A DNA stretch of 64,000 bases from Actinomadura_C alba (GTDB lineage Bacteria > Actinomycetota > Actinomycetes > Streptosporangiales > Streptosporangiaceae), in the NCBI RefSeq assembly GCF_039530285.1, contig NZ_BAAAOK010000013.1, positions 166,747-230,746 of the forward strand, written 5' to 3'. The position numbers and the translations under genes are program-made. Below are positions 17,467-27,352 of the stretch, piece by piece. The notes below the pieces were generated by a model. That model did no database searches, was not told the DNA's origin, and saw only the letters and a program-made list of their open reading frames with translations. Position 1 is the first letter of the stretch, and every line of letters starts with the position of its first letter.

Positions 17467-18210
17467 GTGATTCGTCGATTCGCCGTTGTGGCCGCGGTGA
17501 TGCTCGGTGCCGGGTTGATGGCGCCGAGCGCTTCCGCGCAGGAGATTCAGGACATCTATGTCAAAGAGAGCATGGGGCGCATCGCGGCGGAAGGGCCCGG
17601 CTTTACGCTCAAGTTGACCAGGAACGGGATCACCACGAGCGTGGTGGACGAGAAGTTCGGCGACCCCAGTACGGGAAACGAGATCGTGCGGCAGGTCATC
17701 GATCTGGCCGGGCGCACGTTCAGGCCGTTCGTCTGCGAGAACGGCACGTACACGATCAAGTCGGGCACTTTTAATCGCGCCTGGCGGTTCTCGCTGTTGG
17801 AGCGGCGGCCTGCGCCGTATCCGGAGCGGTTCCACACCGGATTCCCCGGCTTCGTGACGCCATTCCTCGGTGATTTCGACGCCACCGTGACCAACGAGGC
17901 GGGCGAGACGCTGCGCGTACTGATCTCGGACCTGGCGTACGAGGCGCGGACGGAGGATGGCGGGTTCCGGTCCACGGCACCCATCCACGGGTTCGTGGTG
18001 GACCAAGAAGGCGAGATCCGGGACCGCATCTCGCTCTTCGGCCATTTCCGCTCCGGACCGGACGGCGCGAACGCCAAGTACTGGATCGAAGACCGCGGCA
18101 CCTGCCACCAGACGGCCGACCTTGGCTGGGGCGTGCCGGACACTGACCGTGTGGTGGTGACAGGGCCGCTGCTGGTCTTCCCGTTCAACTCCCCCGTCGT
18201 CACGCCCTAG
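17467..18210 (+). CDS. Secreted protein of unknown function
   Basis: A 247-residue protein from GTG 17467 with GGGAGG just upstream. The signal peptide (MIRRFAVVAAVMLGAGLMAP, SASA) is followed by a beta-rich mature domain of about 220 residues with only two cysteines (FVCENG, GTCHQT), probably one disulfide. There is no transmembrane helix or recognised catalytic motif. It is monocistronic between the pseudogene cluster and the galactose locus. Confidence 0.7.
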   Translation: MIRRFAVVAAVMLGAGLMAPSASAQEIQDIYVKESMGRIAAEGPGFTLKLTRNGITTSVVDEKFGDPSTGNEIVRQVIDLAGRTFRPFVCENGTYTIKSGTFNRAWRFSLLERRPAPYPERFHTGFPGFVTPFLGDFDATVTNEAGETLRVLISDLAYEARTEDGGFRSTAPIHGFVVDQEGEIRDRISLFGHFRSGPDGANAKYWIEDRGTCHQTADLGWGVPDTDRVVVTGPLLVFPFNSPVVTP

Positions 18211-18325
18211 CCTCGATCCACCGACGGAGATCGGTAGCATCCGGGTCAACGAAGCCGTGAGGCCGAAGGCCGCGCCGGGGACGCCCGTCGCGGCCAGGCC
18301 GCTGCGCTGAGCATCTGCACCGGTC

Positions 18326-19288
18326 TCATCCCGCGTCCGGGCCGAACGGCGGCGCGTCCGTCAGCGACCACGTCACACGGTGACGCAGCACCTCACCCGG
18401 AACGAGCCGGGTGAGCGGGGACATGGTCTCGGCCTCGACGAGCCGGGCGGTGGGCCGCAGACCTTCCAGCCCTTCCAGGTCCTGTTCCTTGGGGTACTGC
18501 ATCCAGACGGCGACCTCCGACCCGGAGTCCGGATAGGGAGCGCCGCGCGTCACCTCGAAGCGCTGGGTAAGGGTGGCCCCGCCCGGAGCGACCACGGCGA
18601 GCCATCCGGCCGTGCCGCCGATGCCGATCTTGCCGACCACGTCACGGATGGGTACCAGCCCGAGCCCCTCGGACACCCGTTCCAACGTCGGCGCCCCGTC
18701 GGGGGCGAACAACGTCACCGGCGCCCGGTGCCGGTCGGTGAGCCCTACCCAGAGCCCCGACCGGCCGTCGCCGTGCCCCTGGAACGACTGCGTCTCGAAC
18801 TGGGTCACCGACCACGCCGCCCACCGGATCGGCCGATCGGCGACGTTCTGCAGTTCGCTGTCCACCACGAGCATGGCCTCGCCGGCCGACATGGTGATGG
18901 TGCGGGTGACGGCCAGCCCGGTGCGGGGGTCGTCGCCGCTGCGCATGCGCACGCGCAGCGCCCCCTGCTCCAGCACCGTGTACGCGCCGCCGTCCAGCAC
19001 GGGATCGGGTGGTCCCGCCCATTCCCGCTCTGACGACCACCCTTGGGGAGCGGGCCATGTCTTGTCGCCGCCCCAGTTCGCCCAGCCGGCGAAACCGGTG
19101 GCGTCCGGGAGACGCCGCGCCGTGGCGGTCGGCGTGAAGGAGTCGTCCAGCAGCTCCGGATTGCGCCAGAGCCACTCCCGGCCGCCGGCGGTGAAGGACA
19201 TCAGCCGTCCACCGCGACCCGGAAGGACGACCGCGTGCCCCCAGGGGCTCACCAGGTGGACCAGGGGCTCTGTCCCCCCGTTCTCCAT
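18326..19288 (-). CDS. Aldose-1-epimerase-like (mutarotase-fold) protein
   Basis: A 320-residue protein resembling DUF4380/galactose-mutarotase-fold proteins. It has an N-terminal strand set (GHAVVLPGRGGRLMSFTAGG), the GWANWGGDKTWPAPQGW segment typical of this group, and a C-terminal repeat of strands ending LRHRVTWSL. It would interconvert or bind sugar anomers in the cytoplasm. The start overlaps the dehydrogenase stop by one base (TGATG). As the last gene of the sugar import arm it fits a mutarotase feeding a beta-specific dehydrogenase (inference). Classical mutarotase catalytic His/Glu residues are not clearly identifiable. Confidence 0.75.
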   Translation of the reverse strand: MENGGTEPLVHLVSPWGHAVVLPGRGGRLMSFTAGGREWLWRNPELLDDSFTPTATARRLPDATGFAGWANWGGDKTWPAPQGWSSEREWAGPPDPVLDGGAYTVLEQGALRVRMRSGDDPRTGLAVTRTITMSAGEAMLVVDSELQNVADRPIRWAAWSVTQFETQSFQGHGDGRSGLWVGLTDRHRAPVTLFAPDGAPTLERVSEGLGLVPIRDVVGKIGIGGTAGWLAVVAPGGATLTQRFEVTRGAPYPDSGSEVAVWMQYPKEQDLEGLEGLRPTARLVEAETMSPLTRLVPGEVLRHRVTWSLTDAPPFGPDAG

Positions 19289-20348
19289 CAGCTCAGGGCC
19301 GGGACCAGGCACACCTTGCCGGTCCGCCCGGAGTCGGCCAGCCGGTAGGCCTCGTCGGCCTTCTCCAGCGGCAGGACGTCGGTCACCAGCCGCTGTGGGA
19401 CGGCACCCCACCGGACCAGCGCGCCGGCGAGTTCCTCCATCGCCGGCAGGGAGGTGACCCAGGAGGCGTACAGGGTCAGCTGACGGTGCAGGAGCAGGTC
19501 CGAGACCTCCGTCTCGAGCCGGCCGCCCTCTCCCACCAGCGAGACCCGGCCCCACTCCGCCGCACCGCGAATGGCGACGCCGCGGCCGGCGGCCGAGCCC
19601 GAGCAGTCCATGGTCACCGAGCAGCCGCGCCCCCCGGTCGCCTCGTCCAGGGCCTCGGCGACGGTGTCGCCGGCGATCAGGACCTCATCGAACAGATCCA
19701 GGGTGCGCGCGTGCTCGGCTCGCTCGGCCGAGCGTTCCACACCGAGCACCCTCGACGCGCCCAGGCCGCGGGCGATCATGGCTGCGGCCAGACCCACCGG
19801 CCCGAGCCCCACCACGAGCAGGTCGTCGCGGCCGCCGACCCGCGTGCGCAAGAGCCCCTCGTAGGCGGTGCCGAACCCGCACGCGATCAGGGCGCCGTCG
19901 ATGAAGGACAGTTCCTCGGGCAGCGGTACGCACGTGCTCTCCTCGACGAGGATGTACTCCGCGTGCCCGCCGTCGCGCTGCCAGCCGTACGAGGAGCGGC
20001 GCTTCGCGTCGGAGCAGCTGATCATGTACCCGCGGCGGCAGTTCGGGCACAGCCCGCAGCCGGCGATGTGATACACGATGACGCGGTCGCCGACGCCGAA
20101 CCGCCGGCATCCGGGGCCTGCCTCCACGACCTCGCCGCTCGGCTCGTGCCCGGCCACCACGCCCTTGTAGGCGGGGCCGTCCTGACCGACGTGGGTCTTG
20201 TGCCCGCGGTAGATGTAGGACAGGTCACTGCCGCAGATCCCGGACGCGCCCACGCGCAGGAGCAGCTGCCCCGGGCCCGGTGCCGGCACCTCCACGTCGC
20301 GCACCACGGCGGTGAAGTCCCCCGGCAGGAAGACACCTTTCATGGTGG

Positions 20349-20352
<4 letters not shown>
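19288..20352 (-). CDS. Zinc-dependent alcohol/sugar dehydrogenase (MDR family)
   Basis: A 354-residue medium-chain dehydrogenase. The catalytic zinc site is GICGSDL (Cys), GHEPSGEV (His-Glu) and later residues; the structural zinc has the Cys cluster CGLCPNCRRGYMISC. The NAD site is VVGLGPVGLAAA. The start overlaps the permease stop by 4 nt. In this locus it is a candidate for oxidising the imported sugar or sugar alcohol at C1 (or galactitol to a ketose). The cytoplasmic reaction and substrate are inferred from context only. Confidence 0.9.
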
Positions 20353-21373
<1,021 letters not shown>

Positions 21374-21377
<4 letters not shown>

Positions 21378-22867
21378 TCCTCGGCAATCGCAATGGTCAG
21401 GACGCGCTCGAGTTGGATCTCGTCACCGCTGAGCTCGGCCACAGCACGTCCGCCGCGGACGACGACGATGCGATCGCAGACGTCGGCCAGCTCCTCCGCC
21501 TCGCTGGAGACGAAGACGACCGCTCTGCCCTCGTCGGCCAGCCGGCGCATCTGGTCGTAGATCTGGCGTTTGGCCTCGACGTCGACGCCGCGCGTGGGTT
21601 CGTCGAGCAGCAGCACGGTGCTTCCGGCATGCAGCCAACGGGCGAGAACGACCTTCTGCTGGTTACCTCCGCTGAGGTTGCCGATCGGCGTACCAGGCCG
21701 TGCCGTCTTGATCGCGAGACGGTCGATGAGTGCCTGGGCGGCCTGGCCCACGGCCTTACGATCGAGGACGCCGGAACGGCTCACGCCCCGCAGGTCGCCC
21801 ATCACGATGTTCTCGTCGACTCCCATGAGGGGCACGATGCCGTCCCGCCGCCGGTTCTCGGGCGTGATGCCCAGCCCGCCCCGCAGCATGGCGGTGAACG
21901 CTCCGGGCCGGACGGCCTCGCCGCGCAGCCGTACCTCACCGGAGTCCGGGCGGTCCAGGCCGACCAGCGCGCGCAGGGTCTCCGTGCGACCGGACCCGAG
22001 CACACCCGCGATGCCGAGGATCTCGCCCGGGCGGATGTCGATGTCGAGACCGTCCAGCTTGTCGCTGCGCAGGCCGCGCGCCGTCAGCACCGGCGGCTCC
22101 GAGCTGGGGCGCCGAACGCGCGCGGCGACGGCTTCGGGGGCCGCGCCGAGCATCATCGCGACGATCTCGCGGGTGGACGCCGTGCGCACCGGCAGCGTCT
22201 CCACGATCCTGCCGTCGCGCACCACCGTGGCGCTGTCGGCCACCTGCCGGATCTCGTCCATCCGGTGGCTGACGTAGACGACCGCGACGCCCTGCTCCGC
22301 GACGCGACGCGCGACGTCGATCACCTGCCGGACCTCGGCGGCGGCGAGAGAGCTCGTCGGCTCGTCAAGAATGAGCAGCGCGGGTTTCTGCCAGACGGCG
22401 CGCGCGATCTCCACCAGCTGCTGACCGGCGGCTCCGAGCGAACCGACCGAGCGGTCGATGTCGAGGTCGACGCCGATGCGCGCCATCGCCGCCTTGGCAT
22501 CGGCCCGCATACGCCGCTTGTCGATCACACCGCGGGAACGCTGCCACGCGCCCATGAACAGGTTCTCCGCGACGCTCATCTCCGGGACGAGGCTCAGCTC
22601 CTGATAGACGGTCGCGACTCCGAGACCGGCGACCTCGCGGGTCCCCAGCCCTTTCAGCGACGTCCCCTGCACGAGGGCCTCGCCGGCGTCGAGTTGCTCC
22701 GCACCGGAGAGAATCTTGATCAGCGTGGACTTGCCGGCACCGTTCTTGCCCAGCAGCGCACGCACCTCACCGCGTCGCACCGAGAAGTCCACGTCGCTGA
22801 GCGCGGTCACTCCTGGGTAGCGTTTGGTGCCGGAGCGCACCTCTGCCACGACATCGGTGTTCGACAT
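21374..22867 (-). CDS. Sugar ABC transporter ATPase, RbsA/MglA type (two domains)
   Basis: A 497-residue tandem ATPase. Domain 1 has Walker A GKNGAGKST, a degenerate signature (LGAAGQQ) and Walker B LLILDEPTSSL. Domain 2 has the usual degenerate Walker A (GVLGSGRTET), a good signature LSGGNQQK and Walker B VLLLDEPTRGVD. This asymmetry is normal for RbsA/MglA. ATG 22867 has GAGAGG upstream; the frame's extension to 22978 is not coding. Energises uptake of a pentose or hexose. Confidence 0.94.
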
Positions 22868-22944
22868 GAGAAGCCTCTCTACGGTCTTCGGTACGGGTGG
22901 GACGGGGTGCCGCCCGGCGCAGGTCTGGGGCGGCACCCCGCCTG

Positions 22945-23952
22945 TCACGGGATCCCGTCGGCGTGCTCCGTCAGCCACTTCTCGTTCGTGGCCTTGTCGT
23001 CGGCGGTGTAGAGGATCGGCTGCACGGGGATGACGAACGAGGTGTTCTTCTCCCCGTTCGCCGCCTTGCGGGCGGCTTCGTAGGACAGCTTGCCCACCGT
23101 CTGCGCGGGGACGTCGATCTCGGCCTTGAGGATCCTGCCGTCGACGAGGGCCTTGGCGATGTCAACGGTCATGTCGCTGCCGAAGACCACCGTCTTGCCG
23201 ACGCGGTTACGGGTGGTGACGGCCTTGACGCCGGCCAGGGTACCCCCGCCCGCCACCGCGTAGAACGCGTCCAGATTCGGGTTCGCGGTGATGATGTTCT
23301 CCGCGACCGGGGTGGCCTTGTCGACGACGGCGCCCTCCTGGTCGGCCACGTACTGGGCGCCCGGCACCGTCTCCTTCAGGCCGTCCTTGAAGCCGCGCTT
23401 ACGCTCCTTGCAGACCTCCACGAAGTCGCAGTTCAACACTGCGATCTTGGGGTTGGTGATCTTCTGCCCGGTGAAGTACTTCCCGGCCTGTTCGCCGAGC
23501 CGCTTGCCGAAGACGTACGGGTCCGAGAGGACGTAGCCCCACACGTACTTCTTGGCGTCCGCGTCGTTGATGCACGTGTTGTAGCAGATGACCGGAATAC
23601 CGGCCTTCGAGGCGGCCGCGACCGAGGGCACGGACGCGGTGGCCGACACGGCCGAGGTGATGATCGCATCCACTTTGGAGGCGACCATGGTGGACATGAA
23701 CGAGGACTCCTTGGCCGCGTCGCCCTGCGCGTTGTTGCCCAGCAGCTTGAGATGGGAGTCCTTGGCGGCCGCGGTCTCGATGCCCTTCTTCACGCCGGCG
23801 TAGAAACCCTGCGAGTCCAGGTAGATCGCTCCGAAGCGCAGGTTGCTCGCGCCGGAGTCGCCCGGGCCGCACCCGGCGAGCAGCGCGCCGGCGGCCAAGG
23901 CGGCGACACAGCGCGCCACCTTGGATCGAACTGATGCCACATGACCTCCCAT
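22945..23952 (-). CDS. Sugar-binding lipoprotein of the ABC importer
   Basis: A 335-residue Peripla_BP_4 protein with signal peptide and lipobox LLAGC. The fold segments YLDSQGFYAGVKKGIETAA, VDAIITSAV and NLDAFYAVAGGGTLAGVKAV match RbsB-like proteins; four extra cysteines (CYNTC, NCDFVEVC) form an unusual pair of disulfide candidates. Start ATG 23952 lies 7 nt after GGGAGAG, but that site is buried in a perfect 11-bp hairpin (23960-23985). First gene of the minus-strand operon; it delivers the sugar to the permease outside the membrane. Confidence 0.92.
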   Translation of the reverse strand: MGGHVASVRSKVARCVAALAAGALLAGCGPGDSGASNLRFGAIYLDSQGFYAGVKKGIETAAAKDSHLKLLGNNAQGDAAKESSFMSTMVASKVDAIITSAVSATASVPSVAAASKAGIPVICYNTCINDADAKKYVWGYVLSDPYVFGKRLGEQAGKYFTGQKITNPKIAVLNCDFVEVCKERKRGFKDGLKETVPGAQYVADQEGAVVDKATPVAENIITANPNLDAFYAVAGGGTLAGVKAVTTRNRVGKTVVFGSDMTVDIAKALVDGRILKAEIDVPAQTVGKLSYEAARKAANGEKNTSFVIPVQPILYTADDKATNEKWLTEHADGIP

Positions 23953-23959
23953 GTTCCGT

Positions 23960-23985
23960 CTCTCCCGGTGATGCCACCGGGAGAG
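23960..23985 (-). promoter_or_regulatory. Hairpin sequestering the ribosome site of the sugar-binding gene
   Basis: CACCGGGAGAG (mRNA sense, 23970 down to 23960) pairs perfectly with CTCTCCCGGTG (23985 down to 23975) around a 4-nt loop. The 3' arm contains the GGGAGAG ribosome site of the binding-protein gene. The same palindrome could be a DNA operator for the divergent GntR regulator. It lies in the leader just after the predicted transcription start. Confidence 0.7.
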
Positions 23986-24004
23986 TGACCTGCGCCAAGT
24001 CCAG

Positions 24005-24034
24005 ATAATGTGCCGCCCGAAACACGCCTGTCAA
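24005..24034 (-). promoter_or_regulatory. Promoter of the sugar import operon
   Basis: On the minus strand a consensus TTGACA (24034-24029) is separated by 18 nt from CATTAT (24010-24005). Transcription would start about 24000-23995, giving a leader of roughly 45 nt that contains the hairpin. Confidence 0.65.
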
Positions 24035-24038
24035 GATA

Positions 24039-24067
24039 TTGTAATAAAAAAGGACTTATCGTAGGCT
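24039..24067 (+). promoter_or_regulatory. Promoter of the galactonate arm, leaderless
   Basis: TTGTAA (24039-24044) is separated by 17 nt from TAGGCT (24062-24067), which ends 6 nt before the GTG start at 24074. The SDR mRNA is therefore probably leaderless. The -35 overlaps TATT-GT-AATA (24037-24046), a possible half of a GntR operator. Confidence 0.5.
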
Positions 24068-24073
24068 TCCGCC

Positions 24074-24841
24074 GTGAGCGACTCCTGGGAACAGCCCCCG
24101 CGCGGCGGACACTGCGCCGTGGTGACCGGTGCCGCGTCCGGTATCGGTGCCGCCACGGCGACGCGGCTGGCGGCGGCGGGGACGCCCGTACTGGTGTGTG
24201 ACCTCTCCCCCGCCGGAGACGACGTCGCCGCGGCCATCACGCGGGCGGGGGGCGAGGCACGGTTCGTGCGCATGGACGTCAGCGACGAGAGCGCGTGGGC
24301 CTGCGTCCGTCGCGCCGCGCACGAGGCGTACGGCCCGGTCCGGCACCTGGTCAGCAATGCCTACGTCGTGGACGTACGGCCCGCGCATGACCTGAGCCTG
24401 GCGTCGTGGAACCGGCAGCTGGGCGTGAACCTGACGGCCGCCTATCTCGGCCTGCGGACGCTGCACGAGGACCTGACGGCAACGTCCGGGTCGGTGGTCC
24501 TCGTCTCGTCGGTGCACGCCCTCGTGGGCCTGCCCGGCCATCCGGCCTACGCCGCGACGAAGGCGGCGCTGGTGGGCCTCGCCCGCCAGCTGGCCGTGGA
24601 CTATGGCCCCGGCGTGCGCGTCAACACCGTACTGCCCGGGCCGGTCATGTCCGCCGCCTGGGACCGCGTGGCGGAGCAGGACCGGCGCCTGAGCGTCGAA
24701 GCCACCATCGCCAAGCGGTTCGGCGACCCGAGCGAGATCGCCGCCGCCATCGACTTTCTACTGTCCGACGACGCATCCTTCATCACCGCCACCACCCTCG
24801 TCGTCGACGGCGGCTGGAGCGCGACGAAGAACTCCGCCTGA
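24074..24841 (+). CDS. Short-chain dehydrogenase, candidate sugar 1-dehydrogenase
   Basis: A 255-residue SDR. NAD(P) motif VTGAASGIGAA at residues about 17-27, then NAYVVD, catalytic Ser in VLVSSVHALVG and YAATK (Tyr-x-x-x-Lys), and the family C-terminal VDGGW. It is the first gene of the plus-strand arm, 17 bp before the GntR gene. In Rhizobium and Azospirillum-type pathways SDRs oxidise D-galactose or related sugars to lactones, so this is the best candidate for that step together with the SMP-30 lactonase downstream (inference from context). Confidence 0.88.
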   Translation: MSDSWEQPPRGGHCAVVTGAASGIGAATATRLAAAGTPVLVCDLSPAGDDVAAAITRAGGEARFVRMDVSDESAWACVRRAAHEAYGPVRHLVSNAYVVDVRPAHDLSLASWNRQLGVNLTAAYLGLRTLHEDLTATSGSVVLVSSVHALVGLPGHPAYAATKAALVGLARQLAVDYGPGVRVNTVLPGPVMSAAWDRVAEQDRRLSVEATIAKRFGDPSEIAAAIDFLLSDDASFITATTLVVDGGWSATKNSA

Positions 24842-24858
24842 GGAGACCTACCGCATCT

Positions 24859-25563
24859 ATGAGTACCTACAACGGGCGTGGCATCCACGGCCAAGTGGTC
24901 GAGACCATCGGCCGGCGCGTCGTCACCGGGCAGCTCCCCGAGAACGGCCGGATCGACCTGGTCGAGCTGGAAGCCGAGCTGGACGTGTCCCGCACCGTCG
25001 TGCGGGAGGCGCTGAAGGTGCTGGCCGGAAAGGGCCTGGTCGACTCACGGCAGAAGAGGGGCACGGTGGTGCGCCCCCGCAGCGAGTGGAACCTGCTCGA
25101 CCCCGACGTCATCAGCTGGGAGTTCGAGAACCGCGGCACGGAGATGCTCGGGCAACTGGCCGAGGTACGGCAGATGTTCGAACCGGCCGCCGCGGCCCTC
25201 GCCGCCGGCCGCCGTACGGAGGCCGACCTCGCCGAGCTCGAGGCGGCCCTCCAGGACATGGCGCGGGCCCAGACCCCGGCCGAGGCGGTCGTCGCCGACC
25301 TGCGCTTCCACCGCGGCGTCCTGGCCGCGACGGGCAACGAGCTCCTGGTCCGCATGGAGGGCGTCGTGGAGTCCGTGCTCGCCGAACGCGACCGGATCGT
25401 CCACGACGCCGTCACCACCGACGATCCGGTGCCGAGCCACCACGCCCTGCTCGAGGCCATCCGGGCGGGCGACGGCCAAGCCGCCAGGACCTGTGCGCTC
25501 GCGCTGCTGGACAAGGCCGTGGCCGACGTCGACCGCGCCACACACCCTCGGGGGGACGCATGA
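24859..25563 (+). CDS. GntR/FadR-family regulator (FCD), DgoR-like
   Basis: A 234-residue repressor-type protein. Winged helix at about 5-70 (LVELEAELDVSRTVVREALK, then LAGKGLVDSRQKRGTVV), then an all-helical FCD ligand domain with the usual metal-binding Asp/His positions (ADLRFHRGVL, SHHALLEAI). ATG 24859 follows GAGGAG. The stop overlaps dgoD by 4 nt. By analogy with DgoR it would sense galactonate and control both arms of the locus from the 23.96-24.07 kb region (inference). Confidence 0.9.
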   Translation: MSTYNGRGIHGQVVETIGRRVVTGQLPENGRIDLVELEAELDVSRTVVREALKVLAGKGLVDSRQKRGTVVRPRSEWNLLDPDVISWEFENRGTEMLGQLAEVRQMFEPAAAALAAGRRTEADLAELEAALQDMARAQTPAEAVVADLRFHRGVLAATGNELLVRMEGVVESVLAERDRIVHDAVTTDDPVPSHHALLEAIRAGDGQAARTCALALLDKAVADVDRATHPRGDA

Positions 25564-26705
25564 AGGTGACCCGCGTCGAAACGTTCCTGGCGCCGCCCAG
25601 ATGGCTGTTCTGCCGCGTCGAGACCGACGAGGGACACGTCGGCTGGGGTGAACCGGTCGTCGAGGGACGCGCCCACACCGTCCGGGCCGCCGTGAACGAG
25701 CTCGCCGAGCTGCTCATCGGCGCCGACCCGCTGCGCATCGAGGACCACTGGCAGGTCATGACCAAGGGCGGCTTCTACCGCGGCGGACCGGTCTTCGCCA
25801 GCGCCGTCGCCGGTCTGGATCAGGCCCTGTGGGACATCGCGGGCAAGGCCCGAGGCGCTCCCGTCCACGAACTGCTCGGTGGCCCCGTGCGCGACCACGT
25901 CCGCGCGTACGCGTGGATCGGCGGCGACGAACCGCGGGAGATCCGGGAACAGGCCCAGCGCCAGGCCGAGGCCGGGTTCTCCGCGGTCAAGATGAACGCC
26001 AGCGGACGCATGTCACCCCTCGCCGGCCCGAGCGAGATCCACGCGGTGGTCGAACGCGTCGCCACGGCGCGCGAGGTCCTCGGCCCGGACCGTGACGTCG
26101 CCGTCGACTTCCATGGCCGGGTGTCCTACCCCAACGCGCGACGGCTACTTCCGCTGCTCGAACCGCTCACGCCTCTGTTCGTCGAAGAGCCCGTCGTGCC
26201 GGAGTCCATGGCCCAGATGCGCAGCCTCGTCGAGGCGTCCAGCGTGCCCATCGCCCTCGGCGAGCGCCTGTACTCCCGCTGGGACTTCATGCCCGCCCTG
26301 CAGGCCGGCATCGCCGTCGTCCAACCGGACCTCTCCCACGCCGGCGGCATCTCCGAGGTCCGCCGCATCGCCGCCCAGGCAGAGGTGTTCGGCGCTCTCC
26401 TCGCACCCCACTGCCCGCTGGGGCCCATCGCCCTGGCCGCCAGCCTGCAGGTGGTGTTCGCCACCCCCAACTTCCTCATCCAGGAACAGAGCATCGGCCT
26501 CCACTACAACGGCGGTAACGAGCTGCTGGACTATCTCGTCGATCCGGCGGTCTTCGCCATGAGCGACGGCCGGTTCACCCGGCCCACCGGCCCCGGCCTG
26601 GGCATCACCGTCGACGAGGCCAAGGTGCGCGAGGTCGACCGCGCGGGCCACACCTGGCGCTCTCCCATCTGGCGTTATCCCGACCAGTCCTTCGCAGAAT
26701 GGTGA
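25560..26705 (+). CDS. dgoD: D-galactonate dehydratase
   Basis: A 381-residue enolase-superfamily dehydratase converting D-galactonate to 2-dehydro-3-deoxy-D-galactonate. It aligns by eye along its whole length with E. coli DgoD, including PPRWLFCRVETDEGHVGWGE, GFYRGGPVFASAVAGLDQAL and the C-terminal AEW. Metal ligands Asp183, Glu209 and Glu235 are in the same positions; His185 (DFHGRVS) and His284 (APHCPLGP) are the catalytic bases. Start and stop overlap both neighbours. Confidence 0.96.
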   Translation: MKVTRVETFLAPPRWLFCRVETDEGHVGWGEPVVEGRAHTVRAAVNELAELLIGADPLRIEDHWQVMTKGGFYRGGPVFASAVAGLDQALWDIAGKARGAPVHELLGGPVRDHVRAYAWIGGDEPREIREQAQRQAEAGFSAVKMNASGRMSPLAGPSEIHAVVERVATAREVLGPDRDVAVDFHGRVSYPNARRLLPLLEPLTPLFVEEPVVPESMAQMRSLVEASSVPIALGERLYSRWDFMPALQAGIAVVQPDLSHAGGISEVRRIAAQAEVFGALLAPHCPLGPIALAASLQVVFATPNFLIQEQSIGLHYNGGNELLDYLVDPAVFAMSDGRFTRPTGPGLGITVDEAKVREVDRAGHTWRSPIWRYPDQSFAEW

Positions 26706-27352
26706 TCAGCGTGCCCCCCACCCCGGCGACAAACCTGCTCGAGCTCCTCGAGACTCAACGGATCCTGGCCATCGTCCGCGGAAACGACCCGGCGGCGGCG
26801 CTGCGCAGCATCGAAGTGCTCGTCGACGAGGGCATCACCCTGATGGAGGTCTCGCTCAGCGGCGCCGACGCGTTGCGCGTCATCCGGAAGGCGGCCGCCT
26901 CGCTGGGCGCGGGCGTCCACCTCGGAGCCGGGACCGTCCTCACCGCCGAGGACGCCGCCGCCGCCCAAGACGCCGGCGCGACCTTCATCGTCACGCCCGG
27001 GCTCGGAGCCGGGGTCGGCGCGGCGGTTCGCCTCGGCCTGCCCGTGCTCGCCGGCGCGCTCACGCCCTCCGAAGTCATCGCCGCGGTAGCCCAGGGCGTC
27101 GACGCGGTCAAGCTCTTCCCCGCCTCCTCCGGCGGCGTTCCGTACCTGCGCGCGCTCCGCGGCCCGTTCCCGACGGTGCCGTTCGTCCCCGTCGGCGGCG
27201 TCGACCTCGACAGCGTCGAGGCCTACCTGGACGCCGGCGCCCTCGCCGTCGGTGTCGGCTCGCCACTGCTGGGCGACGCACCGGACGGCGGCGACCTGAG
27301 CGGGCTGCGCCATCGCATCAAGGCGGCGCTGGACCTGGCCGGCGTGCGGTGA
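26699..27352 (+). CDS. dgoA: 2-dehydro-3-deoxy-6-phosphogalactonate aldolase
   Basis: A 217-residue KDPG/KDPGal aldolase of the Eda/DgoA family, a trimeric TIM barrel giving pyruvate and glyceraldehyde-3-phosphate. The Schiff-base lysine is Lys138 in DAVKLFPAS, with the phosphate-binding PVGGVDLDSVEAYLDAGA and upstream GAGTVLT and VTPG segments. ATG 26699 overlaps dgoD by 7 nt. The galactonate role is from context; KDPG activity cannot be excluded. Confidence 0.93.
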   Translation: MVISVPPTPATNLLELLETQRILAIVRGNDPAAALRSIEVLVDEGITLMEVSLSGADALRVIRKAAASLGAGVHLGAGTVLTAEDAAAAQDAGATFIVTPGLGAGVGAAVRLGLPVLAGALTPSEVIAAVAQGVDAVKLFPASSGGVPYLRALRGPFPTVPFVPVGGVDLDSVEAYLDAGALAVGVGSPLLGDAPDGGDLSGLRHRIKAALDLAGVR

